From contig JAAYBH010000212.1 in assembly GCA_012718935.1 (NCBI GenBank), positions 1 to 53,410 of the forward strand: DNA of 53,410 nucleotides, read 5' to 3'. Shown in pieces: positions 1 through 9,793 of this stretch. Both the position numbers and the translations under genes were made by a program. The notes beneath the pieces are model-generated. The model was not told the DNA's origin and did no database searches. It saw only the letters and a program-made list of their open reading frames with translations. How positions within the stretch are numbered: position 1 is the stretch's first letter; each line of letters begins with the position of its first letter. The stretch comes from Clostridiales bacterium (GTDB lineage: Bacteria; Bacillota; Clostridia; Oscillospirales; Oscillospiraceae).

Positions 1-646
1 AGTCCGGAAGCCAGGAGTGCATCGACGCGTCCGCCTGCTCCTTCTGCAGGGACGATATGAGCGTCCGGGCGTCTGTTTTAAGTGTATTGACTCTGGCAGT
101 CATCACTGCTTCGGCGTTATTCGCTTTCAGCAGTGCTTCGGCGCCCTCCTCACCAAGCCGTTCGATGAAGGCGTCCACAAGCCAGGCGGGGTGGCTGTAC
201 TGTACGGACAGCCGCTCGCGTGGCGTTGCGCCTGTCACAGCCGGCAGCTGTTCGGGCAGCTTCACGGCCATTTTTCTCAATATTGCGTTGACAAACCCTG
301 CAGCCCGGGGATTGGAGTATTTCTTTGCCAGCTCAACGCCCTCATTAACGGCTGCGTTTACAGGTATTTTCGACATGAAAACAAGCTGATAAACACAAAG
401 TCGCAAAATATCGAGAACCTGGGGTTCCATTTTTGCTGTTTTCACCGATGAGAAGGCGGAAATATAGTAATCGCAGAGCGCCAGATTTTGCCCGACTCCG
501 TAAAAAAGGCGTGCACTCAGAGCAGCGTCGCGCTCGTCTAGGTTTTCTTTGATGAGGACACTGTTTAACGCGGCGTCCGACCAGGCCCCGTTTCTGCGGA
601 CCCGAATCAGCGCTTTTAATGCTGCCTCCCTTGCGTTTACCGGCAT
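1..646 (-). CDS. rsmB: 16S rRNA (cytosine-C5)-methyltransferase RsmB, N-terminal NusB-like part (truncated by window edge)
   Basis: Minus-strand translation from ATG at 646 reads MPVNAREAALKALIRVRRNGAWSDAALNSVL... DERDAALSARLFYGV... VNAAVNEGVELAKKYSNPRAAGFVNAILR, NusB/RsmB-like; open to position 1, so absent from the ORF track; immediately follows fmt as in many Firmicutes. Confidence 0.85.
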   Translation of the reverse strand, partial: MPVNAREAALKALIRVRRNGAWSDAALNSVLIKENLDERDAALSARLFYGVGQNLALCDYYISAFSSVKTAKMEPQVLDILRLCVYQLVFMSKIPVNAAVNEGVELAKKYSNPRAAGFVNAILRKMAVKLPEQLPAVTGATPRERLSVQYSHPAWLVDAFIERLGEEGAEALLKANNAEAVMTARVNTLKTDARTLISSLQKEQADASMHSWLPD

Positions 647-1551
647 ATGGGATGACCTCTTAAATAATCTGCGGCAGGCATCCGGCGTCCGCCCGGCGCC
701 TGCAGGTCTTTGATGATGACGGTTCCGTCAGCGCAGGCGACCTCAATGCCCTCCCGGCCCGCTTGGGCAATGCTGCCCGGCGGCAGTCCGGTGTGGCGCC
801 CAGTACCGGATCCCTTAAAAACCTTGAATATCGAGCCGTCGAGCACCGTTGTGGCGACAGGCCATGGATTCAAGCCCCGGATATGGCAGAGGATTTCCCG
901 AACGCTTTTTGTCCAGTTAATGGGGCTCATTTCCTTGGTGAGCGGCGGCGCGTATGTTGCTTCCGCGTCGTTCTGCCTGGTGCGCGGCGCGTTTCCGGAA
1001 GCGATCGCCCGGATTGTTTTGCTCAAAAGCGAAGCGCCGAGTTCCGCCAGCCTTCCATACAGCTCTCCGGCCGTCTCCTCCTCTCCAATCTCCGTTGTCT
1101 TTGTGAATATAATATCGCCGGCATCCATTTCGGGCGCCATATACATGGAGGTGACACCGGTTACTGTCTCTCCGTTCAAAACAGCGTGCTGAACCGGCGC
1201 CGAGCCTCTGTATTTAGGGAGTACAGACCCGTGTATATTGATACAGCCGTACCTGGGCAGCAACAGAATCTCGGGGGGAAGGAGCTTTCCATAGGCGACA
1301 ACGGCGATGAGGTCCGGGTTCAGCTCTCGAAGCAGATCAGCCGCGGCGCCGTCTTTTAAGCTCTGCGGCTGATGGATCAATGTCTGATGCTTTGACGCCA
1401 GCTCCTTGACCGGACTTGTCCCCAGCTTCATTCCCCTGTTCTGCTGCTTGTCCGGCTGCGTCAGAACGGCGCATATATCATGCCCGTCCGAATACAGCCG
1501 TTCCAGGGACAAGGCTGCAAATGCGGGCGTACCCATAAAAACGATTCTCAT
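637..1551 (-). CDS. fmt: methionyl-tRNA formyltransferase
   Basis: MRIVFMGTPAFAALSLERL..., SVLPKYRGSAPVQHAVLNGE motif. Confidence 0.96.
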   Translation of the reverse strand: MRIVFMGTPAFAALSLERLYSDGHDICAVLTQPDKQQNRGMKLGTSPVKELASKHQTLIHQPQSLKDGAAADLLRELNPDLIAVVAYGKLLPPEILLLPRYGCINIHGSVLPKYRGSAPVQHAVLNGETVTGVTSMYMAPEMDAGDIIFTKTTEIGEEETAGELYGRLAELGASLLSKTIRAIASGNAPRTRQNDAEATYAPPLTKEMSPINWTKSVREILCHIRGLNPWPVATTVLDGSIFKVFKGSGTGRHTGLPPGSIAQAGREGIEVACADGTVIIKDLQAPGGRRMPAADYLRGHPICR

Positions 1552-2084
1552 GATCCGGATCCTTCGTCCATGTTTTCCTCGTGCTGCTGCCGCATTTCCT
1601 CAAGTTGCTCCGGTGACAGGATTTCAGACGCCAGCGACCGGAACAGAACGCCATCCAAATGATCAAGCTCATGACAAAAGGCCCTGGCGGTCAGCATAGA
1701 ACCCCAAACCTCAAAATAATTTCCGAATCTGTCCTGGGCTTTCACCTTAACCAGGTCGGGACGGTTCACAATGCCGTACACACCCGGGATGCTCAGACAG
1801 CCTTCCGGGCCGATCTGTTCTCCCGAAGCGGCAATAATTTCAGGGTTGATGAGTTCTATGAGCTGCTCCTCCGGCGTCGCGTCCTCCCTATCAGTATCCA
1901 TCACAAGTACGACGCGGCGAAGGACGCCCACCTGCGGTGCAGCCAGGCCGACTCCGTCGGCGTGCAGAAGCGTCTCGCGCATATCATCGATCAGCTCATG
2001 AAGCCTCGCGTTAAAATCGGTGACTGGCCTGCTCTGCTTGTTAAGTGTCGGATCACCCTCTTGCAGTATGTTTCTAAGCGCCAT
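1548..2084 (-). CDS. def: peptide deformylase
   Basis: GVGLAAPQVG, EGCLSIPG and FCHELDHLDG motifs; start taken at MALRNILQ. Confidence 0.96.
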   Translation of the reverse strand: MALRNILQEGDPTLNKQSRPVTDFNARLHELIDDMRETLLHADGVGLAAPQVGVLRRVVLVMDTDREDATPEEQLIELINPEIIAASGEQIGPEGCLSIPGVYGIVNRPDLVKVKAQDRFGNYFEVWGSMLTARAFCHELDHLDGVLFRSLASEILSPEQLEEMRQQHEENMDEGSGS

Positions 2085-2141
2085 ATTTATCCTCTCCACC
2101 GGCGCGTATCATGCCGGTTCAATATATTAACACAGTGTAGA

Positions 2142-4403
2142 TTAAGACTCATACGGATCAACATCGGCAAAGACGTGAATGCCTCTGAATTCCCTGTTTT
2201 TCGCAGCCTCCCGGACGACATGGGCGATCGTATCCCGGATACGCCGGTTTATTTTGCAGCTGATGGACAGCCTGTACCGATACCTGTTGTTTATTTTAGC
2301 TACAGCAGCTGGAGCCGGGCCGAGAATCTTGATTTCATCAAGATCGCGGAAATAGCCCTGCAGTGCTTGCCGCAGTTTGACGCAGCTCTGCAGTACGAGA
2401 GTTTCATCCTGCCCGGAAACCGTCAGCGCCACCAGATCAAATATCGGCGGACTTCCCGTGAGCCGCCGAAGGGCGATCTCCCTTATGTAAAAACTATCGT
2501 AATCCTGACCGGCTGCGAGCCTGATCACCTCATTTGACGGTGTCAGCGTCTGTATGACCGCCCTGCCCTGCTTGCTGCCGCGGCCTGAACGCCCCACGAC
2601 CTGCGTTATAAGTGAGAAGGTACGTTCATGAGCCCTGTAGTCGTTAATGTACAGCATTTGGTCGGCCGACAGCACGCCCACAAGCGTCACGTTCTCAAAG
2701 TCAAGACCCTTGGCTACCATTTGCGTTCCCAGGAGAATCGGTATTTTTTTCTCCCGAAAGCGCGTCAGATGCTCTTCGTGCGTGTTTGACATGGAGACGG
2801 TGTCGGCGTCCATCCGGATGATTCCTGTGCCGGGAAGCAGCTCTCCGAGCTCCGACTCAACCTTTTGCGTCCCCGCACCGATGAATTTGAGTTTTCCGCC
2901 GCAATCCGGGCAGCTGTCTCTTTCAACCTCCGAATACCCGCAGTAATGGCACATAAGGCGCCTGTTGACGGAATGGTATGTGACAGAAACGCTGCAGCGC
3001 GGACAGGTAAAGGTGTAGCCGCATTCTCCGCACGCAATCAGCGTGCTGGCCCCTCTGCGGTTGATAAATAAAATACTCTGTTCGCCGCGCTCGAGGTTCG
3101 CCCGTATCTCACCGAGTAAAATCGAGCTTATTGTACCTCCGTTCCCGTTTTTTAATTCCTTTTTCATATCGGCGATGATAACGGGCGGAAGCTCCATTTC
3201 ATTGTATCTGTTTTCAAGGCGGTAAAGGCTGTATCTTCCTTCCCCGGCGCTGTACATGCTTTCAACGGAGGGCGTCGCCGAACCCAACACAAGAAGAGCG
3301 CCGGAGCTTACGCATCTGAATTTTGCGACATCCCTTGCATGATAGCGCGGGCTGTTTTCGGATTTATAGGTGTGTTCCTGCTCTTCGTCAATAATCAGCA
3401 GCCCAAGATTTGACACGGGCGCAAAAACGGCTGAGCGCGTCCCGACAACAACGTGAACGTTTCCCGCCCTGATGCGTTTCCACTCGTCGTAACGCTCGCC
3501 AATTCCCAGCGCAGAATGCAGAACGGCGATGTTATCGCCGAAATATGAAGCGAAGGTGCTGATGAGCTGCGGTGTCAGTGCGATTTCCGGTACAAGGACG
3601 AGGGCGTCTCTGCCCTTAACCAGCACTTTTTCAATCAGCTTGATATAGATTGATGTTTTTCCGCTGCCTGTGACGCCATAAAGTAAGGCCGCTCCGGCGC
3701 TTCCGCTGTCGAGCCGCTCGCTTAAATCATTAAATACGTCTTGTTGCTCAGCATTGAGAAGGATCGGGCCGTCCGCCTGTATGGTTTTGATGGATGGGCG
3801 GCGGAATACTTCCGTTTCCTTGAGAACAATAACGCCGAGGTCCGCCAGAGCCTTCACGCTTGAGCGCGACGCGCCGGTAAAATAGCAGAGCTCCTTTACA
3901 GACGCACTGCCGATTTGAGAAAGAAGTTCCAGAATATTGGACTGCTGAGGCGCTCTCTGCTTTTTCTGTGCGGCAAACAGGCTCGCTTCCTCGGCCGGTA
4001 TATCCAGAATGGCTGTCGTCACGGTTTTATCGCCGAGACGTTTAACCCCGTCCTTAAACCACATACCCGCGGGCAGCATGGCTTTAGCCGCGCTGTAAAC
4101 CGTGCAGAAGAACCTGTCGCTCATCCATAGGGCAAGCTTCAGCTGCTCCTGGCTGAGTACAGGCTTCTCATCCAACGACGTATTGATAAATTTCAGATCC
4201 TTTTTTTTACTTTCGCCGGATATAGGCAGCTTTTCAAAACTTGTGGATAAAACAAGCCCCTCGCTTCTTCTGTTGCCCCGGCCGAACGGGATGCTGACGC
4301 GCATTCCGGGAGTGAGCTTGTCCGCAAGCACTTCCGGGACCTTATATGTATATGGCTTATCGATGTGATAGGTTGCTGCCGCCACAGCCAGCCGGGCGAC
4401 CAT
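2142..4403 (-). CDS. priA: primosomal protein N' (replication restart helicase PriA)
   Basis: Walker A GVTGSGKT, DEEQEHTYKSENSPRYHARD, zinc Cys pairs (CGECGYTFTCPRC, CHYCGYSE, CPDCGG); start MVARLAVAAATYH chosen, ATG at 4469 is an alternative. Confidence 0.95.
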   Translation of the reverse strand: MVARLAVAAATYHIDKPYTYKVPEVLADKLTPGMRVSIPFGRGNRRSEGLVLSTSFEKLPISGESKKKDLKFINTSLDEKPVLSQEQLKLALWMSDRFFCTVYSAAKAMLPAGMWFKDGVKRLGDKTVTTAILDIPAEEASLFAAQKKQRAPQQSNILELLSQIGSASVKELCYFTGASRSSVKALADLGVIVLKETEVFRRPSIKTIQADGPILLNAEQQDVFNDLSERLDSGSAGAALLYGVTGSGKTSIYIKLIEKVLVKGRDALVLVPEIALTPQLISTFASYFGDNIAVLHSALGIGERYDEWKRIRAGNVHVVVGTRSAVFAPVSNLGLLIIDEEQEHTYKSENSPRYHARDVAKFRCVSSGALLVLGSATPSVESMYSAGEGRYSLYRLENRYNEMELPPVIIADMKKELKNGNGGTISSILLGEIRANLERGEQSILFINRRGASTLIACGECGYTFTCPRCSVSVTYHSVNRRLMCHYCGYSEVERDSCPDCGGKLKFIGAGTQKVESELGELLPGTGIIRMDADTVSMSNTHEEHLTRFREKKIPILLGTQMVAKGLDFENVTLVGVLSADQMLYINDYRAHERTFSLITQVVGRSGRGSKQGRAVIQTLTPSNEVIRLAAGQDYDSFYIREIALRRLTGSPPIFDLVALTVSGQDETLVLQSCVKLRQALQGYFRDLDEIKILGPAPAAVAKINNRYRYRLSISCKINRRIRDTIAHVVREAAKNREFRGIHVFADVDPYES

Positions 4404-4458
4404 TATCTGTTCTGACAGGGACAAAGCACCCTCTTTATTTGGATATGTGGCATTCAAG

Positions 4459-4480
4459 GGACGACCCATGGCCGTCCTTT
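4459..4480. repeat. short inverted repeat GGACGaCCcATGGCCGTCC-TTT, near-identical to the one at 39448
   Basis: Hairpin arms GGACGxCC/GGCCGTCC; context AAGGGACGACCCATGGCCGTCCTTTATTT vs AAGGGATGGCCAACGGCCGTCCTTTTTTT at 39445. Confidence 0.5.
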
Positions 4481-4498
4481 ATTTGTATCGGGTTGACA

Positions 4499-4699
4499 TC
4501 AGCAGACTTTTTCATAATTGACGCGGATACTGCCCAAAGCGACTTCCTCAATGGCGATCGATACCGGTTTCTTTTCAAGCGGCTCACCGCTTTCCTCGCT
4601 CTTTACGGAGATCTCCCTTGCTCTCTGAGCGATAATATTAACGAGCAAATACCGGCTGTTCACCTGGTTTAAAAGCTCTGATAATGATGGATATAACAT
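4499..4699 (-). CDS. rpoZ: DNA-directed RNA polymerase omega subunit
   Basis: MLYPSLSELLNQVNSRYLLVNIIAQRAREIS... PVSIAIEEVALGSIRV; located between gmk and priA. Confidence 0.9.
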   Translation of the reverse strand: MLYPSLSELLNQVNSRYLLVNIIAQRAREISVKSEESGEPLEKKPVSIAIEEVALGSIRVNYEKVC

Positions 4700-4745
4700 G
4701 AAATGACACTCCTCTTTGCTTGTTCTCGTATTATGCGGCATGATA

Positions 4746-5309
4746 TTATTCATGTTCCATAATCTTAATAATTTCCTCTGCCGCCCTGTTGACCTTGTCA
4801 TTGACAACGACATAATCGTACGTATCTTTTTCCGCAAGCTCCATTTTCGCCCTCTCCAGTCTCTTGAGGATCTTATCCTCAGTGTCTGTGTTGCGCATTC
4901 TGAGTCTTATTTCGAGCTCATCAAGGCTGGGCGGTATGATAAAAACTGTAATTGCTTCCGGCATAGCTTTCTTTACCTGTCTGCACCCTACCACATCAAT
5001 ATCGAGAATAATGTCGTTTCCGCGGCAGAGCTGATCAAGAACAGGCTTTCGGGGCGTCCCGTAATAATTTCCGACATATTCGGCGTACTCGAGGAAATCC
5101 TGCTTCCGGATATGTTCCTCAAATTCCTCATGAGACATGAACAGATAGGAAGAACCGTTTGTCTCCCCGATTCTCGGCGGACGTGTCGTCGCGGAAACGG
5201 AAAAGTACAGGTCCTTACGAGTCTCCATGATTCTTTTGATGACGGTGCTTTTTCCTGTTCCGGACGGCGCCGATATGATATATAGTTTTCCGCAACCTTT
5301 ATCCTTCAT
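4746..5309 (-). CDS. gmk: guanylate kinase
   Basis: [40 protein letters not shown]; longer ORF start at 5522 overlaps remA and is rejected. Confidence 0.95.
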   Translation of the reverse strand: MKDKGCGKLYIISAPSGTGKSTVIKRIMETRKDLYFSVSATTRPPRIGETNGSSYLFMSHEEFEEHIRKQDFLEYAEYVGNYYGTPRKPVLDQLCRGNDIILDIDVVGCRQVKKAMPEAITVFIIPPSLDELEIRLRMRNTDTEDKILKRLERAKMELAEKDTYDYVVVNDKVNRAAEEIIKIMEHE

Positions 5310-5574
5310 TGTCGGGAGCCTCCGTTGTCTCCTGTTCATTTTTGACGGAGAGCCTCCCGGCCACTGTTTCCGGCTGAATCGCCGACAGGATGATATACCC
5401 GCAATCCGTAATGATAACAGCACGCGTCCGACGTCCGTAGGTTGCGTCAATGAGTTGCCCCTTATCCCGCGCGTCTGATATGATCCTCTTGATCGGCGCC
5501 GATTCAGGGCTGACAACTGCAATCAGCCGGCTGGCGGATACCATATTCCCGAACCCTATATTGATCAGTTTCAC
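5299..5574 (-). CDS. remA: RemA-family (DUF370) extracellular matrix regulator
   Basis: [32 protein letters not shown].. [15 protein letters not shown]; conserved position upstream of gmk. Confidence 0.9.
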   Translation of the reverse strand: MKLINIGFGNMVSASRLIAVVSPESAPIKRIISDARDKGQLIDATYGRRTRAVIITDCGYIILSAIQPETVAGRLSVKNEQETTEAPDNEG

Positions 5575-5609
5575 GTAAACCTCCCCGGCATGTAACCTTT
5601 TTCTTCTAG

Positions 5610-6488
5610 TTATTCGATATTTTGTGCCTGCTCTCTCATCTTCTCGATTTCAGCTTTCAAGTCCACAACAATGCGCGCCATTTCAGTGTCATTTCCCTTG
5701 GAGCCGATTGTATTTGCTTCTCTGTTGAGCTCCTGAATCAAAAAATCCAGCTTTCTGCCGACAGGCTCGCGGCTTGCGAGCATAATCCGCAGCTGTTCAA
5801 TGTGACTTTTCAGCCTGACAGTCTCCTCGTTTATAGCGACACGGTCTGCGAAGATCGCCGCCTCCATCAGAATGCGGGTTGCGTCCAGTTCCTTGTTCTG
5901 CAGCACTTCTGCCATTTTCGCCTCAAGCTTCGCGCGGTATTCGGCGACGCTTTTCGGTGAGCATTCCTCAGCTTTTCTTGTGAGCTTTTCGATTTCATTC
6001 AAGCGGAGGTTCATATCCTTAGCCAGATTCTCACCCTCGCGGGAGCGCAGCGCATCAAAATCGCGCAGCGCATCCTCCAGAACAGCCACGATATCATTTG
6101 CCAAAGCATCGGTATCTGTCTCACTCTTTTCAAGCTGGAGTATGTCAGGAAACCGGGCGAATTCGATCGCACTGATATTGCCGGACAAGCCGTATTCATC
6201 GGAAAGTGTCCGCAGAACCGTCATGTAGGCATCCGCGACGGGTTTATTGATTTTCACCGTCACATTGTCTGCCTTTGATGAATCGATGTTGATAAAGACA
6301 TCGACCTTTCCCCGCGATATGCTTCGCGTAACAGCGGCCTTCAAGGCATCCTCAATCGCCGAATAAACGCGCGGCATCCGGATGTTGCAATCAAGATATC
6401 TGTTGTTGACGCTTTTGAGCTCAACTGTGATATCAATTGCTCCGGAAACCCCTTTTGCGCTGCCGTAACCTGTCATACTCTTAACCAT
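5610..6488 (-). CDS. YicC/YloC family endoribonuclease
   Basis: [13 protein letters not shown].. [14 protein letters not shown].. [16 protein letters not shown].. [17 protein letters not shown]. Confidence 0.95.
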   Translation of the reverse strand: MVKSMTGYGSAKGVSGAIDITVELKSVNNRYLDCNIRMPRVYSAIEDALKAAVTRSISRGKVDVFINIDSSKADNVTVKINKPVADAYMTVLRTLSDEYGLSGNISAIEFARFPDILQLEKSETDTDALANDIVAVLEDALRDFDALRSREGENLAKDMNLRLNEIEKLTRKAEECSPKSVAEYRAKLEAKMAEVLQNKELDATRILMEAAIFADRVAINEETVRLKSHIEQLRIMLASREPVGRKLDFLIQELNREANTIGSKGNDTEMARIVVDLKAEIEKMREQAQNIE

Positions 6489-6501
6489 AAGACACCTGCT
6501 G

Positions 6502-7020
6502 TTATATATTCTTCCTGGTGTTTTTCGATATCCTGTAAATGTAAAAACCGATCAGTCGTGTCAGGCCGATATCAAAAGCGAGAAACGCCAGTGTTGCGAT
6601 CAGATAAACAAGGAGAACAGGTATCTCGAGGACTTTTGCGTCAAAAATAAGACTTCTGAAAAGAAACCAGATCAGGGTGAAGGCCGCCTCAAAAACAACG
6701 AGCTTCAAAGCCCAATTCGGCAGCTTCGATCGGAATTTCTCAGCCAAGCTCTTTATAACGGGATAATAGCCGAAAAACAGGACATACAAGAGAACAGCCG
6801 TCTTATCCGGCAGCAGAAGTGCGCTGATGACCGAACTGCCGATAAAAACGAATATCGCTGAGACGATACCGGTTTCAATGACGGCCGCAACAGCAAACAG
6901 CGATGCGGCAGCTGCGAAACCCAGCCGGACCGTCGGCAGGATGTTTGTCAGATAGAGAGAAATCACAGTAAGTGCCGTAAAAACGGCGGCAAGCGTGATG
7001 CGCCTTGTCTTTTTGCTCAT
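6502..7020 (-). CDS. small integral membrane protein (ECF-S-like/DUF, uncertain)
   Basis: MSKKTRRITLAAVFTALTVISLYLTNILPT; ~5 hydrophobic segments; overlaps the upstream gene end. Confidence 0.7.
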   Translation of the reverse strand: MSKKTRRITLAAVFTALTVISLYLTNILPTVRLGFAAAASLFAVAAVIETGIVSAIFVFIGSSVISALLLPDKTAVLLYVLFFGYYPVIKSLAEKFRSKLPNWALKLVVFEAAFTLIWFLFRSLIFDAKVLEIPVLLVYLIATLAFLAFDIGLTRLIGFYIYRISKNTRKNI

Positions 7021-7022
7021 GC

Positions 7023-7622
7023 TCAGAAGCAGTTGCAGCAGGCGTCTGCACAAACAAACGCCGTACAGATGTCGCAGGCGCTGCAGCCGCCCATGTGCTG
7101 GTTATATGTGTAGCCGTACGGGCTGTACGCTTGTCCCCCTCTGGACATATAGCTCAGCGCCTGCACGTATTCCTGATTACCGGGTTCCATACCGGCAGCC
7201 GTCTCGAAGTACCGGCGCGCCTCGTCCAGCCAGCCCTTCCTGTAGTACAGACTGCCCATCAAAAAGTGCCACTCCGCATTTCTGTTATCAGAGCTGCCAA
7301 GAAGCTGTTCTGCAAGGTCCAGATCGCCTGCATTTATGGCGGTACGGACCCTGGTGAATTCCGCGCTGCCGCCGGCAGCTCTTGTATAAGTACTCCCCGC
7401 GTTATATGAACCGCCGCCGGCATACGATCCGCTGCTCCGATTTTTCGTTATGACATCGTACGCTTCGTTGATCTCTTTCATTTTTTCCTGCGCAAGATCG
7501 GCAAGCGGATTATTATGGTAGTTGTCGGGGTGATACTTGCGTACCAGCTCCCTGTAAGCTTTTTTGATTTCCTCGTCAGATGCGTTTTGCGAAATGCCGA
7601 GAACGCTGTACGGATCGTTCAT
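7023..7622 (-). CDS. J-domain (DnaJ-like) protein with TPR-like region and Cys-rich C-terminus
   Basis: [34 protein letters not shown] (HPD motif); tail [23 protein letters not shown]. Confidence 0.9.
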   Translation of the reverse strand: MNDPYSVLGISQNASDEEIKKAYRELVRKYHPDNYHNNPLADLAQEKMKEINEAYDVITKNRSSGSYAGGGSYNAGSTYTRAAGGSAEFTRVRTAINAGDLDLAEQLLGSSDNRNAEWHFLMGSLYYRKGWLDEARRYFETAAGMEPGNQEYVQALSYMSRGGQAYSPYGYTYNQHMGGCSACDICTAFVCADACCNCF

Positions 7623-8515
7623 ATAGTTTGTCCATTCCCCTTGTTCGAGTTCGAACGCCCCGAGCGCCAGGTGCCGTTCAGCACGCGCGTACCTGCATCG
7701 GGCATTCCGAGGTAAATAATGTTGCGAAGTATCGAAGACCACGGATTCGGTGGCAACAGCTCAAAGGCCGCGCTGATCAGGCTGCATGAATGCAGGAGCG
7801 TTGTTTTGAGACTTTCCTTCTCCCCATCGGACAGTTTACCTGTTTTGACACCGAATCTTCTCGCAACGGCATTGAATCGTCCTCTTTTACAGTCCTCTTC
7901 AAGATCGTCGCATGCGTCGATGATATAAATGAATCTTCCCGTATGATACAGCAGCACTGACAGCGCCCGCTGCTTTTCGCATTCATCTGCTTCAGCGGCG
8001 AGAGCGGATGTAATGGCCGCAAACTTATCGGCACAGGCGTCGAGAGATTCGCTTTCGGAGCTTTCCAGCAGGCGTAACGCATCCATGCCTATCCGGACGG
8101 CCTTTTCAAAAGAAGCATACGTTCGGGCGGCTTTTTTATACGCTCCTTTAAGAAGAATTGAAGCGATTCTGTCACGTAACGACCGGAAAAAGCCCTCATC
8201 GGCAACGGAATCCCGCAGCTTCCACCAGGCAAGGATGACGCTGTACCCGGCGCATACCCGCAGTGCGCGCGACGTCACACAAAAGGTTTTTTTCATCAAA
8301 GGACTTGCAATGCATCTGGCGCATTTGCGGTCAGGCTTCTCATTTTCGTGCCAAAACAGCATCGCCAGAAATGTGAAGTCGTAATTGAGAATATTCCTGG
8401 AAAATGGTCCGTATTCTGCTTTCAGCGTATGACACAGCGCGCAATAGCAGGCTTTGAAGTCCTCATACTCCCTGACCTTCAGTTCTTCCTTCAGCGGTCT
8501 GATATACCCAAACAT
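7619..8515 (-). CDS. DUF5685 family protein
   Basis: [58 protein letters not shown]; 4-nt overlap with J-domain gene. Confidence 0.8.
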   Translation of the reverse strand: MFGYIRPLKEELKVREYEDFKACYCALCHTLKAEYGPFSRNILNYDFTFLAMLFWHENEKPDRKCARCIASPLMKKTFCVTSRALRVCAGYSVILAWWKLRDSVADEGFFRSLRDRIASILLKGAYKKAARTYASFEKAVRIGMDALRLLESSESESLDACADKFAAITSALAAEADECEKQRALSVLLYHTGRFIYIIDACDDLEEDCKRGRFNAVARRFGVKTGKLSDGEKESLKTTLLHSCSLISAAFELLPPNPWSSILRNIIYLGMPDAGTRVLNGTWRSGRSNSNKGNGQTI

Positions 8516-8521
8516 TCCTGA

Positions 8522-9793
8522 TTAATCCTTTGATATCGCAACAGTTATCTTATATTCTCCGACAGCACCCACATCCACATCCCCGTCAACATAAACTTTT
8601 GCCAGAACACTGTAAGTCCCGACGGTATTGCCCAATTCGCTCAAGTCCGCAACAACTCTGTAGCTGACGGGTATCTCAGTATCTCCGTTTTCATCGGGTG
8701 TGATTTTCGCAATATCGGCGGCGGAGCCGCGTATAAGAAGCTCAAGACTTTTTGTGATAACCTCTGAGGAGTAACCGGGTGTTTCGTTAGTAACATCAAT
8801 GTTATCTGTTGTAATGTGTGTCGATTCGAGTCCTGTAATCGTGACGGTCACCGAGGCTTCACTGATTCCGGCCAGATTTTTCGTACCGTTCGGCAGTACG
8901 ATCGGAAATTCCAGCGTCATGGCGTTGAGGAATTTCGTCGTATCAATCGAGCCCAGGAGTATATGGTTGATTTCATTCAGCGTTTCTGCGTCGCCGGATA
9001 CCGAGATAATGGACGGTGTAATCTTTATGTCGGTGTTCGTGTTCTCGGCGCCGGCACCGTATGTCGGATTGACGGTCAGTGGTATTTCCTTGATCATAAA
9101 AACAGGAATCACAACATTCACCGTATCCTGGCTCAATGTCAGCTTGTCCGATATGACTTCATGTCCGCTGTTATCCATCAGCGTAAACGGCAGCTTTTCC
9201 TCCACTGTCTTTGACAAATTCTCGCGCAGTACAGGAACCCATGCGTAAGAAATCTCCGATAACACCTGCTCCGGTCCGGAAACTGTGATGACAGACGGAG
9301 TCAGTTCCATAGGCTCCGCTTGATAACCTTCCGCAACACCGCCGTCATATGAACCCTTGACGGGTATTTCCTTTGTTACGAGATTGTCGACCGCTATGGT
9401 AATGTAATCAACGCTTTTTGACCAAACAAACGACGTCCAGCTGATGTCGATCGGGATACTGACCGTATAGTCAAGGGATTTCACGCCTTTTTCCTTGATT
9501 TCAGATAAATCAACTGACGCTGTGACATTATCAATTGTCAGGCGGGTTACAATATTCCGTTTGCCGGTAAATCTGAGCGTGACGGTATCCGTATTGATCC
9601 CTGTGATCACAAGGCCCCTGTCCGTCAGGTAATCCTCGTTGAGCACCTGAACCTTGACGTTCTTGACGGTGACTGTTGTATCGGGGTTTTCGATGTATGA
9701 CACATACAGCCACACCGCGACAGAGGCCAGCAACGAGAACACCATATAAAATATCCTGCTCGAGAATACTTTTTTTATACGATCTTTAACCAT
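8522..9793 (-). CDS. cdaR: YbbR/CdaR-like diadenylate cyclase regulator
   Basis: N-terminal TM then repeated YbbR-type beta domains (KNVKVQVLNEDYLTDRGLVITGINTDTVTLRFTGKRN...); abuts cdaA. Confidence 0.88.
   Translation of the reverse strand: MVKDRIKKVFSSRIFYMVFSLLASVAVWLYVSYIENPDTTVTVKNVKVQVLNEDYLTDRGLVITGINTDTVTLRFTGKRNIVTRLTIDNVTASVDLSEIKEKGVKSLDYTVSIPIDISWTSFVWSKSVDYITIAVDNLVTKEIPVKGSYDGGVAEGYQAEPMELTPSVITVSGPEQVLSEISYAWVPVLRENLSKTVEEKLPFTLMDNSGHEVISDKLTLSQDTVNVVIPVFMIKEIPLTVNPTYGAGAENTNTDIKITPSIISVSGDAETLNEINHILLGSIDTTKFLNAMTLEFPIVLPNGTKNLAGISEASVTVTITGLESTHITTDNIDVTNETPGYSSEVITKSLELLIRGSAADIAKITPDENGDTEIPVSYRVVADLSELGNTVGTYSVLAKVYVDGDVDVGAVGEYKITVAISKD

Noticed and set aside
57-389. Plus-strand ORFs at the left edge (17..451, 57..389)
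   Set aside because: Antisense to the rsmB reading frame; compositionally biased (Ser/Ala-rich) as expected for antisense ORFs in GC-rich coding DNA
763-2537. Plus-strand ORFs 763..1359 and 1659..2537
   Set aside because: Fully antisense to fmt, def and priA, no plausible domain, no credible RBS context
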